From Ciona intestinalis (Eukaryota; Chordata; Ascidiacea; Phlebobranchia; Cionidae): a stretch of DNA of 64,000 nucleotides. How positions within the stretch are numbered: position 1 is the stretch's first letter; each line of letters opens with the position of its first letter. The notes under the pieces were generated by a model. The model saw only the letters and a program-made list of their open reading frames with translations. It was not told the origin of the DNA and searched no databases. Positions 1 through 12,700 of this stretch are shown one piece after another. The position numbers and the translations under genes were made by a program. The DNA is taken from positions 1 through 64,000 of the forward strand of contig NW_004190407.2 in assembly GCF_000224145.3 (NCBI RefSeq), read 5' to 3'.

Positions 1-130
1 ACAAAGAACATTTAAAGAATATAAAACTGTATCTCACGACTCTTATAAACCGTTGTTAATTGTTTAAAACGCGATTAGAATGTTTAGATAGTATGTACTA
101 AAGGTGCCCCATCTTACTCTACAGTATCTA
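1..130 (-). mobile_element. MITE-A copy, cut by the window start
   Basis: Right part of a reverse copy (TTGTTAATTGTTTAAAAC core, then GGTGCCCCATCTTACTCT end). Confidence 0.75.
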
Positions 131-148
131 GACACCTAAGTTTAATTA

Positions 149-342
149 TAGTAGGGTGGGGGAATACGGGACACCTTTAGCACATAATATCCAAATATCC
201 TGATTGTGTTTTAAACAATTAACAACGGTCTACGGGAGTTGTGAGCAAACGGTTTAATAATTTTTTGAATATTCTTTGTTTACTACAAAATGCGACGAGA
301 AAATGGAATGAAAAGATGTCCCATCTTCCCCCACCCTACTAT
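149..342 (+). mobile_element. MITE-A, full length (reference copy)
   Basis: Terminal inverted repeats of about 30 bp (TAGTAGGGTGGGGGAA at left, TTCCCCCACCCTACTA at right), about 195 bp, non-coding, flanked by TA. The TA site and short non-coding body fit a Tc1/mariner-type MITE; the autonomous partner is not in the window. Cimi-type MITEs are described from Ciona, but I cannot assign the name. Confidence 0.9.
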
Positions 343-480
343 ATATTAATTTAACTTTTATGCGCAGTGAGAGTCATTCAAAGATTTTAAAATGTTTGTT
401 CACAAAATAAGTTACCAATACAGCTACCAATTTTTCTACCATTACATTCGGTCCCATTGTTTATAATATTCCCCATATAG

Positions 481-613
481 ATAACACTGCAACAGTGAAT
501 AAAGCACCTACGAGCGGCACGAGCGGTACGAGCGTGGTTGGTTACGCAATGATCGGTGTTGGAGCAATAGTTGTCATTGTAATTTGTGGAATAATCTACA
601 TCAAGTATTACAG
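481..613 (+). CDS. membrane protein exon: stalk and transmembrane helix
   Basis: Acceptor CCCATATAG precedes position 481 and donor GTTAGA follows 613. It encodes the juxtamembrane stalk (TSGTSGTS) and one transmembrane segment. Entry phase is 2 nt, so at least one more exon lies upstream of the window. Confidence 0.7.
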
Positions 614-2291
614 GTTAGATTATGTACTTAATAATAAAACGTTACATTGAATTGACAATTTAAAAGTAATATATACTTGGTAACTCGTATAAGCTGAGAC
701 GAGGTGTATGAAACAGAAGACATGTTTAAACGACCGTATTTTTCCGGCAACGCGAGGATAAAAAAGTTACATTAATTCCTTCAATTATTTATCAAACACC
801 CAAAATATTACAAAGATTAAGGATAACACTTGTTAAAACGAAGCTTCATTAAACCCACGCTAATTTGAGCAAGCTATTAAATTGATGATTCAGACCCACG
901 CACTATTTAGATAGGATTTGTATTGGTCTAAACATCCAAATACATTTGGAATGTTATATAGGATTTGTGTTTATATAAGCATGCATACGATGTATAAGAA
1001 CGTTAATAGATAGGACTTGTATCGATCTAAGCGTGTATATGCTGTATCTTCCAGTTAGAACTTTAATATAGTAGGGTGGGGAAAGATGGGACACCTTTCA
1101 CACATAAGAACCAAATATCTTGATCGTGTTTTAAACAATTAACAACGATCTGTGGGAGCCGTGAAGATAAACTTATAAAAAATCGTTGAATGTTTGTTTA
1201 CTACCAAATTGGAGGAGAAAATAGATTGAAAAGGTGTCCCATCTTTCCCCACCCTACTACATGTTTAATTTACTTAATTTCTACGTTGTATTGTCTGTAG
1301 TCACACCTTTTATTCAAAACATTATTTCTATCTCATTTTTTTTATCAATGAGCGTGTTGTAACAGCTGTTGTTTTACCGTTACTACCCGTCTTTTCGCTT
1401 TTGTAAACTCACTTGTTCTTTGTTATCGTGACCGAAGAGACGAAATAAATTTCATTCATTCATTCATTCTACAATGTATAAACATGGACCATGGTATTCT
1501 CGTTTTACAGGAACAACAGACTGACAACGACTGATGACGTCAACAAGAGAAATTTTAGTTCGGAAGAAGGTAAAAAAGTTCTAGCGCCTGGTACGAAATA
1601 TCATTCGAAACGAATAGATTACGATAACAGAATTGAATTTATATTTTTTTTTACTTTTAAAGAATACTTGTTTTATGTCACTCATTGGTCTCCGGTGTCG
1701 TGTTACAAACGGTTAGCGCTCCTGCTTCTAGCCCAGAGGTAATGGGTTGAAGACCCGTCGCTGCTACCATTGTGGGCGTATGTGTCCTTCGGCGACACAA
1801 TTGAAGGCAATTGATTCAACCCAGTGGTCACTAATTGGTTGTCTTAATTGTCAGCCGTACCTAATAAAACAACCAAAATCACTCACAAAGTAACAATCGT
1901 GGTAACTTGTAAGCTGGCACGAGGTGTATGAAACAAAACACCCGTGTTATAACGACTGTCGTTTTTCGGCCACGCAAAGATAAAAGTCACTTTCGTTCAT
2001 TTGCAATATTAAAAATATTGTTCAGGCGAAAGTCCAGTTGTGGTTGACAACATATTGTACGGAACATCTGCTGAACCAATTCAAGATCTATACGAAGAAG
2101 CTGACAAAGTAGATCCTGTATACAGTTGTGCCGATACCCCTGCAAGCTATGCGGTCCCAGATGTTAAATTTCTTGCTGAAGAAGTGGTGTATGATTGCTC
2201 TAAAAATGAGACAGGCGAAACTGGCCACAGCATCAAGCTTCCAACAAATGATATTTACGCTGCAGTTGTGAAAAAGAATAAAAGGACATAA
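481..2291 (+). CDS. 3' end of an unidentified single-pass membrane protein, three exons
   Basis: Three exons join in frame: 481-613, 1511-1569 and 2026-2291 (stop TAA). Each has an AG acceptor, and the two internal donors are GTTAGA and GTAAAA; phases 2, 1 and stop close exactly. The first exon encodes a Thr/Ser/Gly-rich stalk and then a hydrophobic helix of about 22 residues (VVGYAMIGVGAIVVIVICGI), followed by YIKYYR as a stop-transfer. The cytoplasmic tail of about 110 residues is acidic and tyrosine-rich: NILYGTS, DLYEEAD, DPVYSCA, ASYAVPD, VVYDCS, NDIYAAVV. The last loosely resembles an ITIM (xYxxV); the others could bind SH2 domains if phosphorylated. Domain order suggests a type I receptor whose ectodomain lies upstream of the window. 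I do not recognise the family. An immunoglobulin- or lectin-type receptor is possible but not shown here. Confidence 0.7.
672..788 (+). mobile_element. SINE tail fragment
   Basis: GGTGTATGAAACAGAA block and GCGAGGATAAA end of the tRNA-derived SINE described at 1703. Confidence 0.7.
1069..1260 (+). mobile_element. MITE-A, full length
   Basis: In the first intron of the plus-strand membrane protein; both ends intact. Confidence 0.88.
1290..1472 (+). mobile_element. dispersed element B, (CATT)n-tailed form
   Basis: GTGTTGTAACAGCTGTTGTT, then CCGAAGAGACGAAATAAATT and (CATT)n. The directional simple-repeat tail suggests a retroposon 3' end; family not identified. Confidence 0.6.
1511..1569 (+). 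CDS. membrane protein exon: juxtamembrane cytoplasmic segment
   Basis: Acceptor TTTTACAG and donor GTAAAA bound a 59-nt exon. It encodes NNRLTTTDDVNKRNFSSEE and has matching split codons on both sides. Confidence 0.65.
1703..2006 (+). mobile_element. tRNA-derived SINE, near full length
   Basis: Head with tRNA-like boxes (CGGTTAGCGCTCCTGC and ATGGGTTGAAGACCC), body with GTCCTTCGGCGACACAATTG, CAACCCAGTGGTCACTAAT, then GCACGAGGTGTATGAAACA and an AAGATAAA tail. Better copies read GTCCTTGGGCAAGACACTT. Resembles composite tRNA SINEs reported from Ciona (Cics-type); name not certain. It ends 20 bp before the terminal exon of the membrane protein. Confidence 0.82.
2026..2291 (+). CDS. membrane protein terminal exon: tyrosine-rich tail
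   Basis: Acceptor TTCAG precedes GGCGAAAGTCC. The frame runs to TAA at 2289-2291 and holds six to seven tyrosines in acidic contexts. The C terminus is basic (VVKKNKRT). An AATAAA hexamer lies at once after the stop but is probably too close to be the poly(A) signal used. Confidence 0.75.
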
Positions 2292-2552
2292 GAATAAAAG
2301 GACACCAAAGTAATTTCTCGAAACAATTCGTCACTTGAAGTGTAAAAATTGCAATTGCTGAGACCAATTGGTCATTTATAAAGTGTAAAAATTGCCGGTT
2401 ATATATGTGCTAATCATTTTAAATGTATTTTTGTAAATGTAATTACATGCATATAATGCCTGTTTTTTGTTACTGTATGCACTGTATATAACGAATGTAT
2501 AATTTAATACGCACGGCCGTTATATAACACGCTCAATTGGTCTTATAAAAAT

Positions 2553-2747
2553 ACTATAGTCAGCTGGTGGAGGGAGATGGGACATTTTTTAATTTCTTGT
2601 CTTATTTGGTAGTAAACAAAGAACATTCAAAACATTAAAGAAACCGTATCCTCACAAGTTCCATAGACCGTTGTTAATTGTTTAAAACACGTTTAGTTTT
2701 TTTTTAAATTAGGTGATAAAAGTGTCCCGTTTTCCCCACCCTACTAA
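2553..2747 (-). mobile_element. MITE-A, degenerate left end
   Basis: Left end reads AGCTGGTGGAGGG; right end CCCCACCCTACTA is intact. Lies in the spacer between the convergent genes. Confidence 0.8.
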
Positions 2748-2756
2748 AAAAACTTT

Positions 2757-2895
2757 TATTTTATCTCTTCGATTACGGTAGCGAAGATTTAGAAATGTTT
2801 TAATCAAAAAGACAGGATATAGCTACAAAAACATTTGTTAAAACACGCTTACAGTTCAAAAATATTTACATTTAGTTGAAAGGCAATACGCGACC
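2757..2895 (-). mobile_element. dispersed element B fragment
   Basis: TTATCTCTTCGATTACGGTA to ACACGCTTACAG. Confidence 0.6.
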
Positions 2896-3110
2896 TCAGT
2901 ACAGAAAGTGGAAAATTGCAGAAGAATTTCATAACGCCGAATACAATGTTACAAGCTCTTACATCAAAACGAATGTTTGCTTTAAAGAACGAATTTGTTT
3001 AGATCAAAATAGGCTGGTATGACGAAATGCTGCTTTCAAGCCTTTTTCTTAACTGGACGGTGGTTGTTAGTAACAATGCTTGTGTATAATGAACTAGTTG
3101 TCCTTTCCTA

Positions 3111-3668
3111 CACTATGCTCACTGTCAAATTATAGCATGGGTGTCTTCTAACAAACACACCTGATGTATTTATACACCTCATGCTCACTGTCGAGTTGTA
3201 ACATGGGTGTCCTATTATACACCAGACACACATGGTGTATTCATACACCTCATGCTCCCTGTTAGGTTATAACATGTAGCCTATAGCTTCTTGTACACCA
3301 AGTCAAACAGAGCATGCCTACAGCTCATGCTTACTGTCAGGTTATAACATGTGTCTTCTTAAACACCAGACACACATTGTGTATTTATACACCTCATGCT
3401 CACTGTTGAGTTATAACATGGGTGTCTTCTTATACACCAGACACAAATGATGTAATCATACACCTCATGCTCACTGTTGAGTTTTAAAATGGGTGTCTTC
3501 TTATACACCTCATGTTCACTATTAAGTTTTAACATGGGTGCCTTCTTATACACCAGACACACATGGTGTATTTATACACCTCATGCTCACTGTAAGGTTA
3601 TAACATATGTATCTCGTTATACAACAGACAAAGTATCCATACACCTCACTGTCAGGTTATAACAAGTA
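3111..3668 (+). repeat. 71-bp minisatellite array
   Basis: About eight diverged units. Unit landmarks: GGGTGTCTTCTTATACACCA, GACACACATGGTGTATTCAT, ACACCTCATGCTCACTGTTG, AGTTATAACATG. The unit holds a perfect palindrome with a 2-nt loop (GGTGTATTCATACACC). It abuts the CACNB stop codon by about 50 bp. Confidence 0.9.
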
Positions 3669-3717
3669 GCCTATATGTCTTCTTATGCACTAGACGAAGA
3701 ACTCAGTATTAGTAGTT

Positions 3718-3773
3718 TCAGTGACAACGAAAAGTCCGAACAGATGCAAGAATAGAAATGCTGTCTTGTTCAC
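3718..3773 (-). CDS. CACNB: CACNB terminal exon
   Basis: Acceptor TTGTGTTTCTGCAG, with a TACTAAC branch-site match in the 52-nt intron before it. It encodes [18 protein letters not shown] and stop TGA at 3718-3720. The antisense strand also has a short open frame here, judged a shadow. Confidence 0.6.
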
Positions 3774-6700
3774 CTGCAGAAACACAAGTTAGTAATCCAT
3801 TCTCAACCATATGTCACGTACTTACCAATTCTTGAAGTAATTACGGTAAAATGTCTTGCCTAAAATTACACATGCCAACAAAGGTAGCCCATTGAGCCAC
3901 GAACCTGTACCTTGTTAATACAATGGTAAACTTATTGAAAATTCATAACATGAACGTCTGACAAGCAATGAAATGTAATAAATTTACAATAAAACGCACG
4001 ATTTAGGTTCAATACGCACAAAGAGAGCACCGTTACTGCAACAGTATATAGAACAGAATTGTGTATATATATGAATTCTTATATATATGTGTGTATATAT
4101 GATGTGAATAAAATTAACATTACATAGAACAGTGTAAATAAAACTGTGTACCATTCAGTAAACTTAAAACAGTGTGTACTTGGTGTTAAAAACTGCATTT
4201 TAAACAATAAAACTGCATTTCATTTAAATTGCGATCGGGTGTTAAAATTGCAACTGTAAAAGAGAGAATCAAGGACAAAAACTGCATTTCATTTAAATTG
4301 CGATCGGGTGTTAAAATTGCAACTGTAAAAGAGAGAATCAAGGAAAAAAGGTTGTTTTTTTCTTACGTTCTCTCGTTGTTAGAGAGATGCTAAGAAAAAA
4401 GAAGTCGTATTTTTGCCGGCTTGGCACCGCACATGCAAACAGCCAAACTAAAACCACCAACAACAAAATGTGAATAAAAAAGAAAAAACATTTTCTCATG
4501 ATCTAAAATTGCCTTTTTTAGTTAAACCAAAAACGAGAGAACCGTTTGCTTTGCCCTTTTCTTATGAAAAAATACGAGAGAGAGCGCAAAAACGTATTTT
4601 TTTTAGCATTTCAAGATGAAAACAGCACATTTTTTTGCAGTAAATCATTAAAAAAGTCCCAAAATCAATTTTTAGCCGGTTCTTTCCAGTTACGCTTCGT
4701 TTTCCTTGTCGGCTGGTTTCATAGACCCGCGTCGGGACGAACGGAAACTTAAATTACGTTTCAATGACGTCAATACGTGCACCTAGACAAAAATTTCAAA
4801 TTGTACATTTTTAGACAAAATTTTTTAATTTGTAAATTTTTTGACGAAAAATTGATATTTGTAGAATTTTAGAAAAAATATTTTGTTTTGTAGATTTAAA
4901 AAAAAATATTTTAATTTGTAGATTTTTGGTTGGTTTGGTCATTTATATCCTCATGGGTGGGAACTTGAGTGACTTATCCATGGTTGCCACTCCCATGCTC
5001 ACAGTCGAGTTGCTGAAGCTATTGCAGTGTGTGGATAAGCAGACATGACTTTTGGTTGGTTTGGTCATTTATATTCTCGTGGGTGGGAACTTGAGTGACT
5101 TATCCATGGTTGCCACTCCCATGCTCACAGTCGAGTTGCTGAAGCTATTGCAGTGTGTGGATAAGCAGACATGACTTTTGGTTGGTTTGGTCATTTATAT
5201 TCTCGTGGGTAGGAACTTGAGCGACTTATCCATGGTTGCCACTCCCATGCTCACAGTCTATAGTTACTATAGCTAAAATTTAGCCAAACTAAAATATTTG
5301 GGCTCTAGTATACACTAAAAAGCAATATTAAATAGCTTTCTAAATAACAAACACCAAAAAACAAGTTAAAACAGAGCACATGCATGGCTACAGCACATTT
5401 TTAAAGAAAGTTTTTGAAGAATTTTTTCAGTATAATTTTAAGAATATAGTAGGGTGAGGGAACACAGGACACCTTCAACACCTTTAGCACATAATATTCA
5501 AATACCCTGATCGTGTTTTAAACAATTAACAACAGTCTATGGGAGTCGTGAAGATATGGTTTTATAATTCTTTGAATGTTCTTTGTTTACTACCAAATGG
5601 GACGAGAAAACCTAATAAAAAGGTGTCTTTTCCCACCCTACTATACATTTAAAATTTATACCAAAATAATTTACAAAACGATTAAAAAATTAAATAGAAA
5701 GTTTTAAAATAGAAGCAAAGGGTGTAGAGACAGAGAGAAAAAGCTTTTAAATTAAAAAAAAAAAATTTTTTTTATATAATCTTTATAAATAATAAAAATT
5801 AAAAAATATATTAAAAATATAAAAAAGAAAAAAAATATGTAGAAAACTGTTAAAAAGTAAGCAGAAAGGGTGTGGAAGCAGAAAAAAAAGAAAGCTTTTA
5901 AACTAAATTAAAATTTACATTTTTTTTGGAAAATTTTAATAATTATATATATATTAAAAATGAAAAAAATGAAAATATAAACGCAGAGAACAATTAAGAT
6001 AGAAGCAGAAAGGGAGAGAGGCAAAGAGAAGAAGCTGTTAAGCAATTTGAGCGACATCTAAGCCTCTGAACCCACCTAAGTTACCTGGAGGTGCGGAGAC
6101 TGGGAATTTGTGGTGCTACGTGCCAGGGCTGGGTTTGAATACATGTTTGGGGGGTGCGTAGCGCGCCAATAAGCTTCTAGATACTCCGCCAAATGCTCAC
6201 AAGCATCTTCCAGCTGGTTTTCGTCAAGAATTATGTCGAAAAGGTCCTGAAAAAGAAAGGCGTTGCTTTTGCTGTTGAGTTGTAGTATATTTGATGTTTT
6301 GTATGCAAGTTTTTTGTGGTTATACACCGCATGTTTACTGTTGAGTTATAACATGTGTCTTCTTATACACCAGACACACATGGTGTATTTATACACCTCA
6401 TGCTCATTGTTTAGTTATAACATGAGTGTCTTCTTATACACCAGACACACATGGTGTATTCATACACCTCATGCTCACTTTTGAGTTATAACATGAGTGT
6501 CTTCTTATACACCAGACACACATGGTGTATTCATACACCTCATGCTCACTGTTGAGTTATAACATGGGTGTCTTCTTATACACCAGACACACATGGTGTA
6601 TTCATACACCTCATGCTCACTTTTGAGTTATAACATGAGTGTCTTCTTATACACCAGACACACATGGCGTATTCATACACCTCATGCTCATAAAGTTAAA

Positions 6701-9700
6701 ACTTATGATTTAGTTTGTAACTGGAGGCTCCCAGGTTCAAGGCTCACTGTAGTGACTAAAGTACCTGATTGCACTGCGCTAGTTTTTCCGCTGCCACCAT
6801 CTGGACATTCAGATACTTTGTTTGTGATTTTCCACGAGATTTTATCAGACGCTGTAAGACCTGAAATAAAAAAAATATTAAAAAAAATACTAAAAAAAAT
6901 TTACAAACCTAAAAATATTATCAAAAATAGCCTTCTGAAAAAAATCCCAGGTCTCATGGCGTGGCTTACTGTAGGACCTCACCCATTAGAATAAAATGTG
7001 CATATACAATGTTAGGGTAACGAACGGGCCAACTCTGGCCTAAATCTTAGGTCACTCTGGCCTATGCCCCACTGTAGGACCTCACCCATATAGAATAGAA
7101 CGTTTGGGTAATGGGGTAATGGGCTAAACTCTGGCCTCATGCCTCACTGTAGGACCTGACCCATATAGAATGAAATGTGCATATACAATGTTGGGGTAAT
7201 GGCCCAACTCTGGCCTATGCCCCACTGTAGGACCTCACCCATATAGAATAGAATGTGCATATACAAATAGTTGGGTTAATGAGCCAACTCTGGCCTATGC
7301 CTCACTGTAGGACCTCACCCATATAGAATAGAACGTGCATATACAATGTTAGGGTAATGGGCCAACTCTGGCCTAAATTTAGGTCCCATGGTGTACCTCA
7401 CTGTAGGACTTCACCCATATAGAATAGAATGCATGTAAACTGTTGGGGTAATGGGCAACTCTGGCCTAAATCTCAGGTCCAATGGCGTGCCTCACTGTAG
7501 GACCTCACCCATATAGAATAGAATGTGCATATAAAATACAATTTTGGGGTAATGAGCCAACTCTGGCCTATGCCTCACTGTAGGACCTCACCCATATAGA
7601 ATAGAATGTGCATATACAAATACAAGATTGGGTTAATGAGCCAACTCTTAGTCCCATGCCTCACTGTAGGACCTCACCCATATAGAATAGAATGTGCATA
7701 TACAATGTTAGGGTAATGAGCCAACTCTGGTCTAAATTCCAGGTCCAATGGTGTGCCTCACTGTGGGACTTCACCCATATATAATATAATGTTGGGGTAA
7801 TGGGCCCACTCTGGCCTAAATCTCAGGTCCCATGGCGTGCCACACTGTAGGACCTGACCCATTAGAATGAAATGTGCATATACAATGTTGGGGTAATAGG
7901 CCAACTCTGGCCTATGCCTCACTGTAGGACCTCACCCATATAGAATAGAACGTGCCTATACAATGTTAGGGTAACGGGCCAACTCTGGCCTAAATCTTAA
8001 GTCCCATGGCGTACCTCACTGTAGGACCTCACCCATATAGAATAGAATGTGCATATACAAATACAAGATTGGGTTAATGAGCCAACTCTGGCCTATGCCT
8101 CACTGTAGGACCTCACCCATATAGAATAGAATGTGCATATACAATGTTAGGGTAATGGGCCAACTCTGGCCTAAATCCCAGGTCCAATGGTATGCCTCAC
8201 TGTGGGACTTAACCCATATATAATAGCATTTATGTACCTTAGCAGCAGAAATTTTCAGCGACACAATTATTGGAGCAAGTGAAGTTTTAGTTAATTGTGA
8301 AGGGTGGTTTATTGTGTCTGCATCAATTACTACTAATTGTAGAGTTCGAGCCAGCTCAAAAATTCTCTCAATTTCACGTTGGACTTCAGCTGGAATACAA
8401 TGGTTGGTTATTTGTTACACTCATGCTCACAGTCGAGTTGCTGGAGCTATTGCAGTGTGTGGATAAGCAGACATGACTTTTGGTTGGATTGGTCTTTTAT
8501 ATTCTCGTGGGTGGGAACTTGAGTGACTTATCCATGGTTGCCACTCCCATGCCCACAGTCGAGCTGCTGAAGCTATTGCAGTGTGTGGATAAGCAGACAT
8601 GACTTTTGGTTGGTTTGGTAATTTATATTCTCGTCGTCAACTTGAGTGACTTATCCATGGTTGCCACTCCCATGCCCACAGTCAATTTACATTTTTCTTA
8701 CACTGAAGTATTTCAATTAAAGTGTATACCATTTTTTGCAGCAAAAAAATCGGGTTTTTATTTTTTTTTACATTTTTTTTATTACTTTCGACATCTTACC
8801 GAGACTGGATCTTGTGTTTGATTTTTCTATAGCTCCTCTTTTCGTTGGATTATTAAGAACCGATCGTTTGGCAAGCGATATATCAGCTGTGACTCTTGTT
8901 ATTGAGATTCTGCCTTCAAACCGTCGCTTCAGGAAATCAAACACTGCTTTTTGCATCATGTCTGTGACCTGGAAATTTTTTTAGTAAAAAAAATTTTAAG
9001 AAAAATAATTTTTTAAGAGAAAAATAAATTTAGACTTAAAAAAAGAAAAATTAAAAAATGGGGAATGTGTTCTTTGCTAAGTCCTAAGTGTAAGCATTAG
9101 TACTGCATATCAGAATAGTTCTTAATTATAATTTAGTATAGTAGGGTGTGGAAATATGGGACACCTTTAGCACATAATATCCAAATATCCTGATCGTGTT
9201 TTAAACAATTAACAACGGTCTATGGGAGTCGTGAAGATACGGTTTTATAATTCTTTGAATGTTCTTTGTTTACTACCAAACGGGACGAAAAAAAGTATTA
9301 AAAAGTGTCCCATCTTACCCTACTCTACACCGGTCTATGGGAGTCGTGAGGATACATAAATTTTTGTTTACTACCAAATGGGACGGGAAAACATAATAAA
9401 AAGTGTCCCATCTTACCCCACCCTACTACATTATATATATATATATATATATTCTAAATTTCCTAACCTCATAGCCCTTAAGTGAAGGCCCACATAAGAC
9501 TACAGGTCTCATGGAAGGTACCACATCATAGGGTGGGATAGACTCCTGTTTCTTGAAAAATGGCTTCCGGCGCGCTTCTTTACCCAAAGTACCTTGTGCA
9601 GCAGACGACACGGAAGATTTTGGACTTCTGTGCAGATAATTGCATTTTTTTATTCTCAACAAAATATTTTAACGGTACAATCAGCGTAAAAATTGTAAAA

Positions 9701-12700
9701 TGTAAAATTTTATTATAAAATGACAGAAAATACACCCCAAAAAAATAAAAAAAGATTGTTTTTTTTCATTTTTAGAAAAGATTTTTTAAAAAATGTTAGC
9801 ATTTTAAGAATACTTTCAGTAAAAAAATTATAAAAGTATCATTAATTTATCATAAAATGAGAAAAAAAAATGGCGGAAATATCCTAAAAAAACTTGTTTT
9901 TCTTTTTTAGATAATATTTTTGCTGAGTTAAAAATTTTGTAATTAAAGTTTTTCATTTTTTTGGAAATAAAAATCCATTTTATATTTTTTTACCGTGTAG
10001 TACTGGAAGTGTTTTGTTGGTTGGCTGTGTCAGAATCTTCTTCATCAACTCCATTAGAATCCATATCGTATGCAACTGTATGGTGAATAAAAAATATTAT
10101 AAATTATATATATATATATTATATTATTAATATATACATATAGTAGGGTAGTTAAGATAGGACACCTTTAGCACATAATTACCAAATATCGTGATCGTGT
10201 TTTAAACAATTAACAACAGTCTATGGAAGTCATGAGGATACGGTTTTATAATTCTTTGAATGTTCTTTGTTTACTACCAAATGGGATGAAAAAGTAGAAT
10301 AAAAAGGTGTCCCATCTTGTCATATATATATTATTATATATAGTAGCGTGGGAAGATGAGACAACTTTTTATTTTATTTTCCTGTCCCAGGTAGTAAACA
10401 AGGAGCATTCAAAGAATTATAAAACCGTACACATGGTGTATTGACTATTGATACACCTCATGCTCACTGTTAAGTTATAACATGGGCGTCTTCTTATACA
10501 CCAGACACACATGATGTATTCATAAACCTTATGCTCACTGTTAAGTTATAACATGGGTGTCTTCTTATGCACCAGACACACATGGTGTATTCATACACCT
10601 CATGCTCACTGTTGAGTTATAACATGGGTGTCTTCTTATACACCAGACACACATGGTGTATTTATACACCTCATGCTTACTGTTGAGTTATAACATGGGT
10701 GTCTTCTTATACACCAGACACACATGGTTTATTCATACACCTCATGCTCACTGTTAAGTTATAACATGGGTGTCTTCTTATACACCAGACAAACATGGTG
10801 TATTCATACACCTCATGCTCACTGTTGAGTTATAACATGGGTATCTTCTTATACACCAGACACACGTGGTGCATTCATACAACTCATGCTCACTGTCAAA
10901 GTACAACACATAGACTTTTAAACAAACAAAAAAAAAACCCGAAAACTTCTTAACAAACAATAAAAAAAATGACAAAAAACTCACAAAAACCTATTAAAAA
11001 AAAACACAAAATGAAAAAGTAAAAAAAAACACAAAAAAGGTAAAAAACTTACCAGACGATGGCGGTGTTGAGCGTCGAGACATCGTATTATTATCCCCTA
11101 AACTAGAAGTAGAAGTACCTCCAGTTTTTGACTGATAGAATTTATTTGACTTTGCTTGCTGTTGTAGTTGCCTTATAGCTTCCAGTTTAACAGGCGACGG
11201 TACAAATCCGACACCGCAACCTTCTTTTACGAGACGGCCTATCCACCAATCGTTGTTATATTTCTATATAATATAAATGATTGTATGAATTTATGCCGAC
11301 AATTTTTTGTTTTTGTTTTTTTTATACATAATTTTTCAGCTTTTAAAAAAATTGAATTAAATTTAAAAAGTAGTTAATTTTTTTTATAAAAAGTATTTCA
11401 TGTAAATTCAGACTGGAAACCTATTAATTTCGACGACGTGTCTTCATTTGTATTTACTATTTCTCATTATCCGCACTTGAACATTGGGTAAAAAGGTGTC
11501 CCATCTTCCCCCACCCTACTATATATACAGCTTTGTGACGTGATATATATATTACCTCCATAATGTGAAGAAAATCTTTGGCTTCAAATGAAACAGCAGA
11601 TCCTTGTACAGGAGAATCATCATCATGGGAACCATTGTAGTTTAAGTTCGTGCGCACAGCAAACGCAACAGCTTTGGTCTAAAAATAAGGTTGTTTTTTT
11701 GTCTGGCAACACTTTTTTGCAACTTTTTGTCTGGCAACACTTTTTTGTAACTTTTTGTTTGGCAACACTTTTTTTGTACTTTTTTGTTTGGCAACACTTT
11801 TTTTGTACTTTTTTGTTTGGCAACACTTTTTTGTAACTTTTTGTTTATCAACACTTTTTCAGAACCATTTTAGTTGGCAGCGCTATTCTGAATGACTGTA
11901 GGGGCCCAAAAAAATGAAATAAAATCTACTGGTATATATATAATTTAAAAAGTTTTGAGAAAAAAATGGTAAAAATGGGAAAATCAAAATTTCATTTTAC
12001 CCTTAAAAAAAGGAAATATATAAAATTATACAAAAAAAAATTAAAAAATAAAAAAAATAATTTTTTTTAACCTTTGCTTTTTCAAGTTGCGCCAGAGCTT
12101 GTCTTTCCGTTTCACGCTTGAGCGCTTCTCGATCTTCCTCCAATGAGATGTCAGAATCAGAAGGACGACCTGTGTAAGAGTCAGCTGAGCCCTGAAAAAA
12201 AACCGTAAAACTATGAAAAAAATTGTAAAATCCTTAAAAAATAAGTTTTGTTTACCAATTTGTTTGGCAATTTTAGAAAAAAATACTGTTTGTTGTACAG
12301 TAGGCCTATACTTGCAAAAAGCTTGCAAAAGTGATCAAAATCAATTCATATACTAAGCAAAAAGATCATTTTTGGTGGAAAAAACACAATGACAGAACAA
12401 AATTATGCTACTACTGTACGTAAAACATATTTTTGAGTTTGACACAATTTTTTTTATTGTGCTTTACTCAAAACTGATGTACTTTTAAACCACTAAACAC
12501 TGGATAAACCACAAAAAATGAACCAAATTTGAATTAAGACATTTAGTAAAAACTGTACTTATATTAACTGGAACAAAACAAAATAAAATTGAAAAAATTT
12601 AAATTGCATTTTATTTTGGTAAAAATGTACATACAGTTAAATAAAAAAAAATTAGATAGCAATATCATATATATATATATACTTCGATATTAGGAAAAAA

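Noticed and set aside
1703-1775. Functional tRNA gene
   Set aside because: Only box-A- and box-B-like parts; no complete cloverleaf, and the sequence continues as a SINE.
3697-3752. Plus-strand frame [20 protein letters not shown] with an AG before it, as a last exon of the membrane protein
   Set aside because: It is antisense to the CACNB terminal exon, which has a better acceptor, a branch site and exact phase. The membrane protein already has a stop at 2291.
6593-6994. 133-residue plus-strand open frame
   Set aside because: Runs through 71-bp minisatellite units and the antisense of CACNB exon 10; similar frames recur in every array.
9426-9452. (TA)n and other microsatellites (also 10109, 12668, 28370, 30461, 44780) as features
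   Set aside because: Ordinary simple repeats in AT-rich DNA.
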